Origin: Botryotinia globosa
Lineage: Eukaryota; Ascomycota; Leotiomycetes; Helotiales; Sclerotiniaceae
Direction of reading: 5' to 3'
Assembly: GCA_014898425.1 (NCBI GenBank)
Contig: RCSZ01000001.1
Location: forward strand, 930,001 to 994,000
Length of the DNA stretch: 64,000 nt
The notes under the pieces were generated by a model, which searched no databases, was not told the origin of the DNA, and was given only the letters and a program-made list of their open reading frames with translations. Each line of letters opens with the position of its first letter. Within the stretch, counting starts at the first letter, position 1. This document shows, in pieces, positions 48,074-61,953 of this stretch. Both the position numbers and the translations under genes were made by a program.

Positions 48074-48265
48074 ATTTGGTGGAGGGAGGGAGAGCGTTCG
48101 TGGGCTGAGTTTGGAGGTTGTTGAAGAGAGGATGTAGAGAGAAGTTGGTAGCTCAAGGTGCGAGGAAGTGGGAATATGCAGTGTAACGATGCTTGATGAG
48201 ATAGAGCCAAATAAGTTTCGACGAGTCAAACAAATATCAAAAAAGGATGAACAAATCCCCATCTA

Positions 48266-48304
<39 letters not shown>

Positions 48305-49998
48305 AAGAGAGATTCAGAAGCTCTTTCCAAGCTCCAACCCCTAAAAGAATCCCATCGCACTGGCCTAGCCATCCGACCCGCATACTCTCAAACGTCATCA
48401 CGTGGAGTGGCTTTATTCCAAGGTAGGTAGGTATTCACAGTTGCGCAACATGGAAAAACGCATGATGTGTTGAAGTAGTCTCGATATCGATATTGATACC
48501 CCCTCGCACATTTTACCTCGATACAATAAACAATATGTAACAGACAACTCGGTGCACCACACACCACACACCACACACCACACAACAAACATATAATATT
48601 ACAACACCCCAAAATCCAGCACCCTACTATATATATCCACAATCCAAGATAATAAATATCTATCTCCCTCTCCCTTCCCTTCTCCCCCCAACCCTCCGCC
48701 CCATTCTCAACACCGCAACACCGCAACACCGCAATATCACAACACCACAACATTACAATACCCTCCCAACCCCCTCATCCCTTCACTAGAAGCTCCACTC
48801 CATTTCAAACCATTTCAAACCATAAAATACAACAACATCCATTCGCCCACTCACTCACCCATTCATCCACCCACCCACTCAATCCCCTTCCTTCCAACAC
48901 ACTATCAACACACTATCAACTATCAACTATCAACTATCAACTATCAACTATCAACTATCAACTATCAACTATCAACTATCAACTATTAACTATCAACTAT
49001 TCAAATCCACCATTCCAAAACATCGAATCAAAAGATCCAACACCGCAGCTTCGCACTCACCTCTTACTCATTCATCCAACTCCCAGATGAATATACACCA
49101 TCAGCCTAGAAATCTAGTCGGCATCTCCTCTTTTCTGACAAAACAGCTAATCGAAAATGCCAAGAAGCCAGTACGTCTACTTGGACTTATTGGACAGTAA
49201 GAGTAATCTCTTGACCTAAACCCAAGAAAGGATATACCAAGACATACAATTTTCTCAACAAAGGTGTTTGACAATCTGTCATCGATATAAATCAAGTCAA
49301 GACAACCCACGCCAGTTCATTTAACATCATCTCACGGATTACAAATTTAACACTCACCCACGTAATCACTCAATCATAGTTGTGTTCTTCATAATGATTG
49401 AATTTAATTCTACCATGTGTAGTACTAACGTACGTATGTATGTTATATAGCAAGTAGCTTAGGCTACTTACATATAATCAGGCATAGACAGAACCATACC
49501 ATTCTCAACTCTCATGATCTCGTAATAGCTTTGTAACAAGAACAAACAACCAATCAAGACAGCTAATAGACAAATGCCACTCCAAACCCCAAACCCAGAC
49601 CCAATCCTAAAGCAAGAGATTTCTAGAAAAGCCACCCTTTCCCCACCAGCTCCCACGTTACCCCTCACCACGCGCCACTTTCAATATACCCATCCAACCC
49701 ATTGTCACCCTCGCCATTAAAGTCCAAGATAGACGTGGGAAAAGATGAACAAACCCTCGAATATAACTCCATCCAATAGACAAAACAAGCAGTTGTAAAT
49801 GCCAAAAAGAGACCAAACAAGCCTGACACTATGCTCAACATCTGCACTAGCAAATGACAAAGTTTAATTTGATAACGCCACACCCCCTTTCCGCATTTGT
49901 TTCATATATGCTGCAACGACAACATAGACGCCAGAATTCTAAAATGCATGCCGAAGGTACTATACAGTACAGGAATTGATTTTGAAATCGTGAATCAT
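48074..49998. repeat. Low-complexity intergenic region with several microsatellites
   Basis: No gene supported. In order: (GA)n at 48268-48302; (ACCACAC)n at 48556-48585; (CAACACCG)n at about 48708-48765; and a 7-bp CTATCAA array at 48912-49001. Some open frames of 60-120 codons on both strands are low in complexity. The region lies between a dead methyltransferase and the 3' end of the Cdc14 gene. Confidence 0.55.
48912..49001. repeat. 7-bp tandem array (CTATCAA)n, about 12 copies
   Basis: Nearly perfect CTATCAA units with one CTATTAA variant near the right end. There are no spacers, so this is a minisatellite and not a CRISPR array. Confidence 0.9.
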
Positions 49999-52133
49999 TT
50001 ACAAGCCGGAGACTTTGCGAGTGCTGACACTGCCAACTCGCCCACTAGTTTTGCGAACTGCTCCAGAAGTTTCTTTATTCCGGAGACTGTCACCACTTCG
50101 CTTAGGGCTGCCGCGAACCTTTCCAAGTGAGCCACTGCCGGATTTGACGGTGGATGGTGTCTTAGGTCTAGCTCCCACACCAATGTTCTCAACGTCGTAG
50201 CTACTGTCATCGATGGATGTGTAGATTGTCGTGGTGGTCTGACTTATAGATCTCCCCGACCTCTCGCTTCGGGCTGGAGATCTAGATGATTTACGGGTAC
50301 GCATGCGGAGTTGCCATTCCTCTTCAGATTCAGTGGTATCAGTTGATGACCGATGAATTGAGATGACTTCCGTCTCACGATGTGTGCTATCATCTTCGGA
50401 GTACGCCGAAGCATGACGCCCATATGGGTGGTGTCGATCAGCTCTGCCCGTCTTTCTTGGTTGACCTGGAGTTGGCGCCGGCAAGTAATCCTCCTGAGCT
50501 CCAATGCTATGACTTCTCTCATTGTCTACTTCCCCAAGTGGGGTTCTTTGGTTGCCATTTGGAGGAGTAACGACTTGACTCTTGGTTGTGAAGTGTCCCT
50601 TTCTTGGGGTGACTGGAGCCATATTGGCGAGCTTCTCCTTCATTCTGATCTCAAATTGCTCTTCAATCCACCACTCTCGGAAAGTTCCTTGGTTGAGATG
50701 AAGCCAATGCTGTTGAGGACCAACCACCATTCCCGGTCTCATGAAGCGCATGTACGCAATGATCTCGTTGGCAGTGAATCCATATCGGTAGATTAAATAC
50801 GCTCCAATCAAACATCCAGTTCGCCCAAGTCCAGCTTTGCAATGCACAGCGATACCCCTCTTCTGAACAGTAATCATCTCATGTGCCAAAGTAATGAACT
50901 TTCGGACAACACTGAGTGGTGGACACGTGCCATCATCAAAGATCATGTCCAAATGTTCAATACCCAGCGCCGTGAAAAAAGATGGAGAGTATAATTCCGA
51001 GTTCAGACGAACCACTAAGCCAATATTTCGTGATGTGAAATGCTTCAAAACATTTTTGAACGGTGTGGGTAAAGTTGGGTGGGTATCCACGTCTTCCAAT
51101 GTTGTTGGCAAACTCGCATACAGTGGAGAAGAAGGAAGTATTGGTTGCACTGGGTGATGTTGTGGGGAAGCAAATGCAAGGAAGTCGGGGGTCAACCAAT
51201 TGAAATCACCCTGGTCCACGCGCTCATATCTTTCATACTCCTCGAGATCGAATTGCGGCAAAGCGCAGAACCCTTGTTCCTTTGCGCGCCAGACACCATA
51301 CACAACGTCTTGAACTGTAATGCCATAATCTGCTTGACTGTATCCTGCATCGCGGAAAGGCATCAAAGGTGGGTCTGCTTGAGCGATTGGCGCAAGCGCG
51401 AGATGTGGTGCCCATGATTGGATCAAGACCATATACGTGGCTAGGAGGCATGCAGCGTTGGCTCGACCTAGGTCACTCGATTAGTTTTTTTCAACCAGCA
51501 AACTTTTATGAAACAGTAGCTTACTACGCGCATCCGCTTTACTCCAAAACACGACGGGTTTGTTTTTATTTTCTGGGGCGCCAAGGATGTCGTGGAATTG
51601 AACCGCGAACCTGTAGAGATGTCCAATGTGCAATGGTCCAAAGTCATGGTGAAAGGCATTGTAGAGGAGGGTATCGTCGACGGAGAAATAATGAGGTGGT
51701 TCTCTCTTGTCTGACACGACCGAAGGACCATCTGCAGCTCTGGCTGACCGCTTTGTCGGAGATCGTCGAGAGCTCTGTTGCTCAGGGTACGGGAAGAGGG
51801 TATCGGGTGAGGGAGGTGTAGTGTAAGATGCCAAATACAATCGGTCTGTGTAGGTTAGCCAGTGGAACGGTCTATCCTCATCTCGAGGTTCTTTTGGACC
51901 CTTCTTTGCGCTGGCGCCAGTGTATTTATCATTGGGTAGCAATGTTGCCCACTCGAGCATAGAATTGTAGTCCATGGGATGCATGATATCAATAATATAA
52001 TGATACTGAGCCGAAGATATTCAATGGGTCGAGTCGCGCCGTGAATGATGTTTTGATGAGATTGTAGATAAAGTAACATACCTGGGATGTACTCGATGAT
52101 TTGCCCGTACTTCAATTGAGAGGAAGGAGGCAT
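49999..52133 (-). CDS. cdc14: Cdc14-type dual-specificity protein phosphatase
   Basis: Three exons on the minus strand (52082-52133, 51528-51845, 49999-51467), with introns of 236 and 60 nt, encode 612 aa. Cdc14 removes phosphate from Cdk1 sites (Ser-Pro) to drive mitotic exit, septation and, in fungi, conidiation. Exon 1 ends with YGQIIEYIP and joins cleanly to DRLYLASYTTPP. The N-terminal Cdc14-type phosphatase-like domain contains YNAFHHDFGPLHIGHLYRF and KADARRANAACLLATYM. The catalytic domain has HCKAGLGRTG with Cys333 as nucleophile, and downstream RFMRPGMVVGPQQHWLH. The C-terminal 200 residues are Ser/Arg-rich and disordered, with many Ser-Pro and Thr-Pro sites, as expected for localisation and self-regulation. 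The 236-nt first intron contains an alternative in-frame ATG (see findings). Gene intact. Confidence 0.95.
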
Positions 52134-52838
52134 CGTGGAATCAGACACGCAAAGGCACCAAGCTATTCTGGCAGTCGCGAAGCTCGAGTGTGTAGATATG
52201 AAGTAAGGAGAGAAATATTGGTATCGTAGGCAGGTGCGATGGTGGTGGTGGATACTCGAGATTAAGATGGTGAGATGGCTGGCACCTGGTACGATAGGCG
52301 CAAAGTTTATATTGTTGTTGTTGACTTCCCCAAGCAAAACAAGTAAACACTCCCGCGCAAGAGCTGATGTGTATAAGATTCTTTTTCAACGACGACGGAA
52401 TAAATAAAAGAGCTCTTTCCTATTGATAAAAAAAGACGAAGGAAATCAGAAATCTTAATGACAATCGGAAGGGAAAAGTTTAAGTAGAAGAAGGATTTCC
52501 AAAATAATTGTTAGGAATTCTTATGGATTTGTATGTACGAGCGAGTATGGTGAATGTTAATGATCAATAACAATTTACTAGTCTGTTTATAGTAATTATT
52601 CTGACCGGGCAACGAGAATTGACTAGCAAGATGAACAGGCAGGGTTGGAGGTTGATTGGTTGGTGGGTGGGAGGTCAAGATTCCAAAACAATTTGTTATT
52701 ATATAGATGTATATATAGATGTATGGATAGATATATATATAGATGTATATATAGATGTATGGATAGATATATAGATGGATATATGAATGAATGAATGTAT
52801 GTATATATATGCAGATGGATATATGTATATATGGATGA

Positions 52839-52873
<35 letters not shown>

Positions 52874-53739
52874 TGGATATATATATATATATATGAATGA
52901 ATATATGAATGGATATATAGATGAAGATATGGACTAGAATATATGTAAATAAACAATAAATCAATTGTTTATTATATGGCTGGTAAACATATCGCTTATC
53001 ACCTACCGAGTATATCTTTGCTTTCTTTTCCCCCCGAGGTTTATTATTGGATTGGATCTGATCTAACTCATACCACATTCTACCTACCTACCTACCTACA
53101 TACCTACATACCTCTCTAGATATACATAGTATCTACATACTACAGTAACATCAACATCACATATCAAGGAAACAAACTTCCCTCTCTTCAAAGTTCAAAC
53201 CAACCTCCCCTCCAAACTTTTCCACATCCCTGCTATTCCTCATCCCTCCTTTTCCTATCCCGTCCCCATCACCGCCAAAACACATCATCCGAAAAGAACA
53301 GGGTCTAATCTCAAAAATCAAAACAAATTCCTCGACGATATCAGTAAACATTTTGATTTCCTTGAAATGGCCCAACTGTATATCTCCCTCTATCATATTG
53401 AACATTTCAAACCCTCAAATCCTAAGAGTGATAAATAGATTGAATTATGATATTGATATTAATTTTCAAGTGTTTCATACAGGTACAGTACATGCAGCAT
53501 ATCTCAATAATTCTATCACTCGGTTACTTTACTACTTGAACTTGATCACCTACCTAATCCTTGCACTTTAAACCTCCATTCCCCTCCAAATTAATAACCA
53601 ATGCTATGCGCAGCACTTCCCCCCCCCCGTTCATACACAATCGACAATACACGGTGCACCATCCACCACCAATTTCACCTCAATCCCCAAACATCAATCA
53701 TCAACAACAAAAACAACAAAAACAAAAACAACAACAACC
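52134..53739. repeat. Intergenic with long TATAGATG/TATATA microsatellite
   Basis: No gene supported. 52690-52945 is built from ATAGATGTATATATAG, GGATATATGAATGAAT and TATA units. 53084-53115 is a CTAC repeat (CTACCTACCTACCTACC). 53612-53630 has a run of C bases. It serves as the 5' region of the divergent Cdc14 and Pcc1 genes. Confidence 0.6.
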
Positions 53740-54173
53740 ATGACCGCCGAACTAGAATTCCCCTGTACACTGTAAGCCCCCCTCCTTCTCCCTCCCAACG
53801 CCCAACGCCCAACTCCCATCACCCACATCTCCCTCCCCCAAACCCCACACCCCTAACCCCTCCCACAAACAGAACCCTCGACATTCCCCTCCCGACCCCG
53901 CGCCTCGCATCCGCCGCCCTCTCAGCCCTCTCCGTCGACGCCGAGCTCTCTCCCCTCGTGCGCCGCACCTTCTCCCTCGTGTCCCCCTCTCCAGATTCCC
54001 CCACGGCACCCAAATCCATCCTCCGCACCTCCTACCGCGCAACCACCAACCGCATGTTGCGCGTGGCCGTCAACGGGTTCATGGAGAGCGTATCCGTCGT
54101 CTTGGGCGTCATGGAGGAATTAGACGTCGATGTTCTGGAGAGTGGCGTGTCCGACGCACATGTGGATTCTTGA
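53740..54173 (+). CDS. pcc1: KEOPS (EKC) complex subunit Pcc1
   Basis: Two exons (53740-53771 and 53873-54173), separated by a 101-nt intron (GTAAGC...AAACAG, with a CCCTAACCCC branch-site candidate), encode 110 aa. Small Pcc1 proteins dimerise and bridge Kae1 subunits in the KEOPS complex, which makes the t6A base of ANN-decoding tRNAs and affects telomeres and transcription. The sequence has the whole family pattern: TLDIPLPTPRLASAALSAL, DAELSPLVRR, SYRATTNRMLRVAVNGF and MESVSVVLGVMEELD. The first exon supplies only the first beta strand (MTAELEFPCTL), so the small exon matters. The A-rich CAACAA leader before the ATG is typical of well-expressed fungal genes. Length and motifs are complete. 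Confidence 0.95.
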
Positions 54174-55197
54174 TGGGTCGCGACCTCAATCGCATACACA
54201 GATATCTCAGATCCCTTCTCTTCATGACTTGGTAGTTCCCGGATGATTTGCCAGGAAGGCAAGATGCAGAGTGACAAAAGGGGAAGGAAACGAAAGAATA
54301 GAGAAGGGAGAGTAAGAAGAAGCGGGGAGTCGACATATCATTCAGTGGCTCGAAAATCGCATATCAAGCACCTAATGCACATGCGCCGGATATTCATCCA
54401 TGGATCTGTTCCACGGCAGGACGATTCCAATGCAGCTATTTCTGACGATGTGATTTTGTCAAGGGTGTACAATCAAAATCATGGGTGAAATACATCCTGT
54501 GGATCTTGGATTAATACATATGTCTATGCATACGTGCTCAAGAGATATCGAAGCAGGTGCTGCTACCGCTCTCTTGTCATATATAGCAAAATAAACATTG
54601 AAGCAAATTGCCTACATGTGCCCCTTCATTCACATCAAAAGTAGCGAGTATTCAATTTCTACCAATCCAACGAAACCATGAAACCCTACACCACAGCCTA
54701 CCAAACCACAAGTCACTTCTTATACCCAAACCCTTTTTCAAAATCTCAACAAAGCAGCAAAACCTCATGATTGTGTTCAAGAAGATACCTTTATTCTATA
54801 AAAATTAAATACATATCTACAATTACTCATCACTCACTCCGCCCATTATTGCAACCTCACAGCCGAGAATATAACACAGGTAGCTGTCATCTAGCGTCTG
54901 ATCGTATTGATGTGTATCAAATGCACCATATAGAAAACGCTAAGCGATAGTCCCATATCACGTAGCTTTCCCGCCGATTTCCCCCAATATTGTTGTCTCG
55001 CAATTAAACTTTTATGTACCCCCAGTCCCAGCCATTCCCAGAAGAAACCTCGACACCTAGAATGCACTGGAACATATTCAGCCGTGAAATCAGAAGCTTC
55101 GTATCCAGGTATCAATAACTCCGTTCAACAATCCATGAACCTGCAATTTTGCCTCCCAGAAAAAAACTGCTGCTGAAAAACTACTCCAAACCCATTA
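54174..55197. other. Intergenic between convergent Pcc1 and bHLH genes
   Basis: No gene supported. It probably holds both 3'UTRs. Short frames at 54243-54488 and 54891-55115 show no domain. Confidence 0.5.
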
Positions 55198-57291
55198 TTA
55201 TAAATTTTCTTTCTCCACAAGTTTCTGTTCCGCTTCCTCCGCTCTTTTGTTGGCCTCAGCCAAAACCTTTTCCAAGTGACTGATATACTCGATGGCGACT
55301 TCGACTGTAGCAGCTTTACTATTTGCACTTTGCCCACCCTTCGAACTTGCGGACTCGTTGTCTCCACCATCACCACTTCCACTCTTGTCTCCCGTAGCAT
55401 CTTTGGGTTTTCCTCGCGGGTAATATTCGGATGGTATCATATCATGTAATGTTGTAAGTGCTAAATTGATCCGGTTTCGTCTTCCTTGTTCGGCGAGTTT
55501 ATGAGAAGTACGTTTCGATGTTAAATTAGTGGATAGTTCCGAAGGATACGAAACGCCAGGAAGATGAGTTCCTTCAAGTATGTTTTGATAGTTTGACTTA
55601 GACGCAAGTAGAAGGGAGGCAGTGGCGTCGTCATGCATGGATGAACCACCAGGGAGTAATGGTTTGATGCTAGGTGATATCTTGGGAAGAAGAGCCGGTG
55701 AAGCAAGGACGGAATTGCTTGCCCTCTTCTTAGCACCTCGTGCTAGCATTTGTGGCGTCTTGCGAGTGGCACTCTTTGCACTATTCATGGCATCTATCTG
55801 GGGACTCTGACTGGAAGATGATGCTGCTCCAGGAAGTGCGACTACTGGCGACGACAGAGGTTTGAATCCAGGAGTTTTGGATCCGGTTGAGCTCAACGTT
55901 GGTGTCATTTGTCCATCGGATTGTGTATCGATACGAGACAATGTAGGTTTTATAGTGGTATTGGCAGCTTCTGGCAACGCGAACCCGTCCAAAACAGGAT
56001 CATCAAGTTCCATTTCCTGGCTCAGTCCCGACTCAATAGCAGTAGGCGATTTTGTGATTCTCATCAGCGAAGCTGGCGTAGCTGGTGATCCGAGGGGAAT
56101 CCACTTATTCTTGGCATTGTCCTTTTGTGCTACAACATAGGGTGATCTTCCAGCCGAGCTCGGTAACGGTGGAGGCGCCATATCCGATAGGTGCTCAGGA
56201 GATATAGAGCCATTTTCAGAGTGGTCGGTGCTTGCTGCTGAGTTCGTTGATCCAGTTCCTTTAGAATGAGACATTTGCGAACTCAATGGCTCAATAATTT
56301 CTCCGAGCGCCTGAGCACTCATACTTAAGCTTTTCCTACCCCGACTTGGCTTGACAATTGGCGATTGCCGAACTACACGAGTGTTCACCCGAGGCTTTGG
56401 TGCAACAGACTTTCGGGTAGGCTTCCGAGCCGGAATTATAGAGCTCACTGGCGCAGAATGTGAATCACCATTCATGTCAATTGGGGAATCATTTGACCCC
56501 GAATGACGATGGTCGAACATAACTTGATGGTCATTTTGGGCGTGTAAAGCTGGGGAGCTCAAGGGACTAAAATAAGCTCCAGGGACGGTGTAATCAGGGA
56601 TATTAAATTGAGTTTCTAGGGGAGTAACAGCTGGTGACACGAGCGGAGTAAATGCCATCTAATTAGTTTTATTAGCATTCCATTCTTATACTTATTGAAT
56701 CGTGGAACCATTAAATAAGTACGCGAAAGCATAATCGATTTGACTAACCTCTTGCTCCCTCAGGCGATAGGGCTCATATATAGATGGTGGATGGTCTGCT
56801 GGAGTATAGAAATGTTGATTGACACCATGCATTTCTATACTATTCGGTGTGGGTGGAATAATTCTACTCTGGGCATAGAAGTTCCGCTGTTGTTCCTGTG
56901 ATTGCCGTAGCTGATGCTCACGCTTCTGCTGTTGTAGATATTGGATTTGCGCGTCCAAGTCTGTCAAACTCTCTGTAGAAGTATGTGGTTGTCCGATTGG
57001 AGTTCCGAGTATGGCCGGATGGGTAGAAGCCGTAGTCATCGAAGGCATATGCTCTTGCATCGTTCCATCATGCCCCATCTGATGATTGCCACTCATCCCC
57101 GTATTCATTGAATTCATCCCATCTTGATGTAACATCTGTTGACTTTGCGATTGTTGCTGGTTGAAATTGAAGTCGAACTGAAGGGTATCGGCCATGTTGT
57201 GCATGTTCAGGTCAAGGAATTGTTGAAAGTCATCTTGCGAAGGAACAGATAAAGTAGGATCCTGAGCATCCCAAACCCCAGAAGTGTCCAT
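55198..57291 (-). CDS. bHLH transcription factor, NUC-1/Pho4/PalcA type
   Basis: Two exons on the minus strand (56749-57291 and 55198-56658), with a 90-nt intron (GTTAGTC...AATTAG), encode 667 aa. The start at 57291 is the first ATG in frame. The N-terminus is Gln/Met/Asn-rich (LQQQKREHQLRQSQEQQR). Exon 2 opens with a conserved block, FTPLVSPAVTPLE...YTVPGAYFSPLSSPAL, characteristic of the NUC-1 family. After about 350 disordered Ser/Pro/Thr-rich residues comes the bHLH: KRTSHKLAEQGRRNRI with His567, Glu571 and Arg575, which contact CACGTG-type sites. A long loop with Gly/Ser/Asp residues follows, then helix 2 VEVAIEYISHLEKVLAEANKR running into a coiled coil. NUC-1/Pho4 proteins activate phosphate-starvation genes such as secreted phosphatases. 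The match of helix 1 and of the N-terminal block supports the family; function is inferred. Confidence 0.9.
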
Positions 57292-58490
57292 GATTGCGAT
57301 TATGATCAATCAATAAATTCCGCCAGTTTTGTGCACAAATGCGTGGTGGTTGTACAATAAATGGTCGCAAACTGAGGGGTCCTGGTGAGATGAGAACGGT
57401 ATATGCGCCGTGCGCGGACTATTGAAATCTGATCAGATGAGAGTGCGAGTTGTGTTGATCACCTATATCACTCCATTTGGCGAGATCTGTCGTAGGAATC
57501 AAGGTCAGAGAGTTCACAAGCAGGACTTGAGCTTCCGGTTCGACAGTGAGCAAGTTGGGGAACGGGAAATTGGTTGATGGCTAACGGCTTTCTAGGCGCA
57601 ATGACTTTTCAGTGTAAATGTTCTCTCGAGTAGTCAAAGAGAGACAGACGACAGCAATGTGAATATTGTCTAACAATTCTGTGTTGGCCAAAAGAATATC
57701 GATCTCGACCTCGACCTCGACCTCGTAGAATGTGCCTGCTAGTTCATTCGGTCGTCGTTGAAACCCCGTACAGTACAGTACTAATTAAGATGGATCGTTT
57801 CTTCCCACTTACACTTGGGGGGCTCTTCTCGGTTTTTTTTTTGGAAGTTCAACTAGCACACACACCCACTTCTTATCGCACCAATACTTGGGGGAGCACA
57901 GGGAAGTGACTTTGTTATTTATGTAATGAGACCGTGCAAACTGTCTTCCACTGGGTAGGTCAGGTGGTAAAGTAAACGAGTGCTTTAGAAGTATGTATGT
58001 AGAAAAAACAAATATTAATATCAAAATATCAAAAAGTTATTTCTACTCGTTCGTACTTTTTTCCAAACTCAATGATGGGCAAGCAGGGCAGGTCGTTGTC
58101 GTTTTGGATTTCTCTCATGTTATAGGCGATACCACGGATCATTGAAGCTACATACTGCAAAACCGACCACTAGAATGGTAAAGGTGGGATATTACCGATT
58201 CGTGCTCGCAATACAATATTAAATCTGTTACGTAGATATGTACATTTATCTTCCTAAAGAAGAAGCCTTTGCTTGACTTGAAGGAGGAGAGGAGACACTT
58301 TGGAAGAATGTCACAAAATAACTCTCTCCATAGATTATCGTCTTCAACACCACGAGTATTGCATTCCGAGGCAAGCGCGGAAAGCAATCGGCTAACACTA
58401 CCCTCAACATCAGCTGGACCATTCACATCTCACTTTCCTCTGGTGACAAGGAGACTACGAAGTATGAATACAGAATAATAGCGTTGTGTG
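57292..58490. other. Long upstream region of the bHLH gene
   Basis: No gene supported. Near 57700 is a tandem GACCTC triple (CTCGACCTCGACCTCGACC). Open frames at 57809-58024 and 58148-58478 on both strands overlap each other and show no domain. The length of more than 1 kb may reflect a regulated promoter. Confidence 0.5.
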
Positions 58491-60898
58491 TGTGTGTGTG
58501 TGTGTGACCTTTTCCATCCTACCCCCCACGCTCCACGTTTATGCTTGCTTGTGAAAAGTATAGTAGAGGGATTTCCCTTGGATCTCGACACGAAATCAAC
58601 ATTTCCGTCAACAATTCTCTATTCTCCTAGATTAACAGTTAGATGCTGTATTCAATCACAACAGGAACACATATCTATATCATTATGCCATGTGAAGTGT
58701 GACCCCGCATGGCTCGTTTCTTCTTGGCCGTGAAGACTCTCTGTACTATTCAAGACCAGACATGGGCAAGAAGTCCGAGTAGACATAAGTAATCAACCAA
58801 TCAATCAACCCCATCAACCGTCCAACAACCCTCCACCAAACCATAAAGCATGTTCAGAGAGAATTTAAACAATCGCCAACATCTAGAAAGCTCTTCCGAT
58901 CTTCAAGTCCCCTTCACCAAGAGACAAGTGGTTATACTAAATCTAATAAATCTATGCACTTCAATCGTCTAAGCGAGCCCCCCAATGCAGTGAACCATGT
59001 TCCACCCCCAATCATCAGACTCTCTTCGAAGTATTACTACGCCATTATATACCCTTCTTCCCCCTTCACTGACTCTCACCATCCCACACTCCCCAAGAAA
59101 TTTCCTACAGGATCCATGCACCAAGCCAACCGGAAGAGGTTCTCCGTGCCACGGACATCCAAGGTATTGATGCATGCAAGTAAGATTCCACCCGTGCTTC
59201 AGGGTCTCAGAAAGGGTTCAAGAGTCGGATTGGCTGTACAGGGCAGGATGGTCGAATAAACTTCTTAGAGATGCTTGTAAACAGCCAACGAGATATCACG
59301 CATTATATTCATCCGGCAAATGTCTGTTTGTTTTATTTCGTCTACGAGGAAACACATCTAAACGTCTATCAGATTCCTGATCCGGGTGTGATATCCCCGA
59401 CTACAGCTTAGGACATCGTTCACTTGGCCAACCAGACGCCCTTCAACGCATTCTAGGTCTATGAAGCCGAAGCTCCCATGGTCAATATCAGCCCTACCCT
59501 GATCTCACAATACAACCTAATAGAAATCTCTAACGACATGTGAATCTTCTATAATAGCCCTCGACGCCTGGCGTTAGATAGAACGTCATCTCAATATCTT
59601 ACTTTCTCTCAAACCACTCTTCGCATGTTTTCATCTCGTCATATACATTCGCATTCACATCGCATCCATATTTACTCAGAGCTCAACAGCAAATGAACCT
59701 ACGTCGACAAAGTTCAGCTATTTCCCTCCAAACACTCAAATTTCGCCAGCAGGTTATTCTCCAATTACCCGCCTACACTCCTTCTCTTCAGCTTGCCCCC
59801 AGAGACATTTCCTTTCCACCCTACCCAGAAACCTCATTCCACCATCCTCTCCATATCTCCTTCAAACCACCCACCATCCTCCCATGCCAAGTATTACAGA
59901 CCCGTCCATCCCTCATTCTGTCTTCCCATCCCCCCACCATACCAACTCCCAAGTTCCCAATAACCAGCGCTCAAATTCCCACTTAACCCACCACTCTACC
60001 CATAAAGCCTCCCTCTTCACTCTTCCCCTTTCACCCCCCCTCTCAATCCCACCTCCTTATCCCCACACTATAACCCAAGGATTCTCCTCCCTCTCCCAAA
60101 GAAATCACTATACAATTCCCCATCACAACAAACTACCAAATCAGCAAACAGCAGACATGTCTTTCCCTTTCCGTATCCCATGCACTGCCCGTCAATATAT
60201 ACCCATCCATCTACACCCCGCAGAACACGTCCTTCCATTCGATTCCTACTTCAACTCCGATCTCAACATCATTTTACTACTACACGCCACCAGCCCGTCA
60301 GTCAAGCAAGCCCAAAAAATATTATTCGCCTCCAGAGATACATGCGAACCACATACTTCCAAGCCATGTATAAATCCCCAGCCCTTTCACTAGTCAACGA
60401 GAATTTCCGAACATGGCCACCAACTCACCGTCAACGGTAGATCTTCTGAAGTTTAGTTGTTCATGCATGCGACCTCACATGCAATTTGTTTCACATTTCT
60501 TTATCATATCATCGACTTTTTGTACTGGTTTTATGGATTTGCTACTTTTTTTTAGTCTAATCGATTTGATAAAAAAAAGTACCAGGCCGTAACCTATCAA
60601 CAACCGGGAAATGACATGTGAAAGTGGTCTTTAACAAAAAAGTGGAAAAAGGAAAAGAGATATTGGGCGATCGAGACATTCGCAAAGTAGCGAAAGGATG
60701 TGTGGAAGGGAAAGTACAGTATGGTTTGATGCATTAAAGAGTCTAAAGGCAAGCAAGTTGCGAGTGAGACCCCCCAAAAGCTCTTTATGAAGCTCGCCCT
60801 CTGCTCATCTCGTCTGCCGAAACATGCAAAACCCAGTCGTAACCTCCATCGCTCGTACGCCCATTCGACCAAACATCAACGCCATATCCGATGATTCT
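58491..60898. other. Large intergenic stretch with CT-rich region
   Basis: No gene I can support. 58484-58507 is a GT run. 59690-60170 is CT-rich on the plus strand with long but low-complexity Pro/Ser/His/Thr-rich frames (the longest, 59884-60393, has 169 codons and no domain). It could hold a non-coding transcript or a poorly conserved gene. Confidence 0.45.
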
Positions 60899-61936
<1,038 letters not shown>

Positions 61937-61953
61937 GACTGCGATTTGTAGAT

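Noticed and set aside
48912..49001. Regular repeats resembling a CRISPR array
   Set aside because: The units are 7 bp and directly adjacent with no spacers, and the organism is a fungus.
50380..50796. Plus-strand open frame of 138 codons
   Set aside because: It is the antisense of the Cdc14 catalytic domain, whose own frame has the full family pattern.
51590..51640. GGAATTGAACCGCGAACC, like the 3' end of a tRNA on the minus strand
   Set aside because: It lies within Cdc14 exon 2, and no D arm or acceptor partner exists.
53752..54042. Minus-strand Gly/Arg-rich frames
   Set aside because: They are antisense to the Pcc1 gene and its intron; composition comes from the GC-rich third positions of Pcc1.
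59884..60393. Plus-strand frame of 169 codons, Pro/Ser/His-rich
   Set aside because: CT-rich low-complexity translation without a domain; another frame is also open (60180-60440). A gene cannot be ruled out but is not supported.
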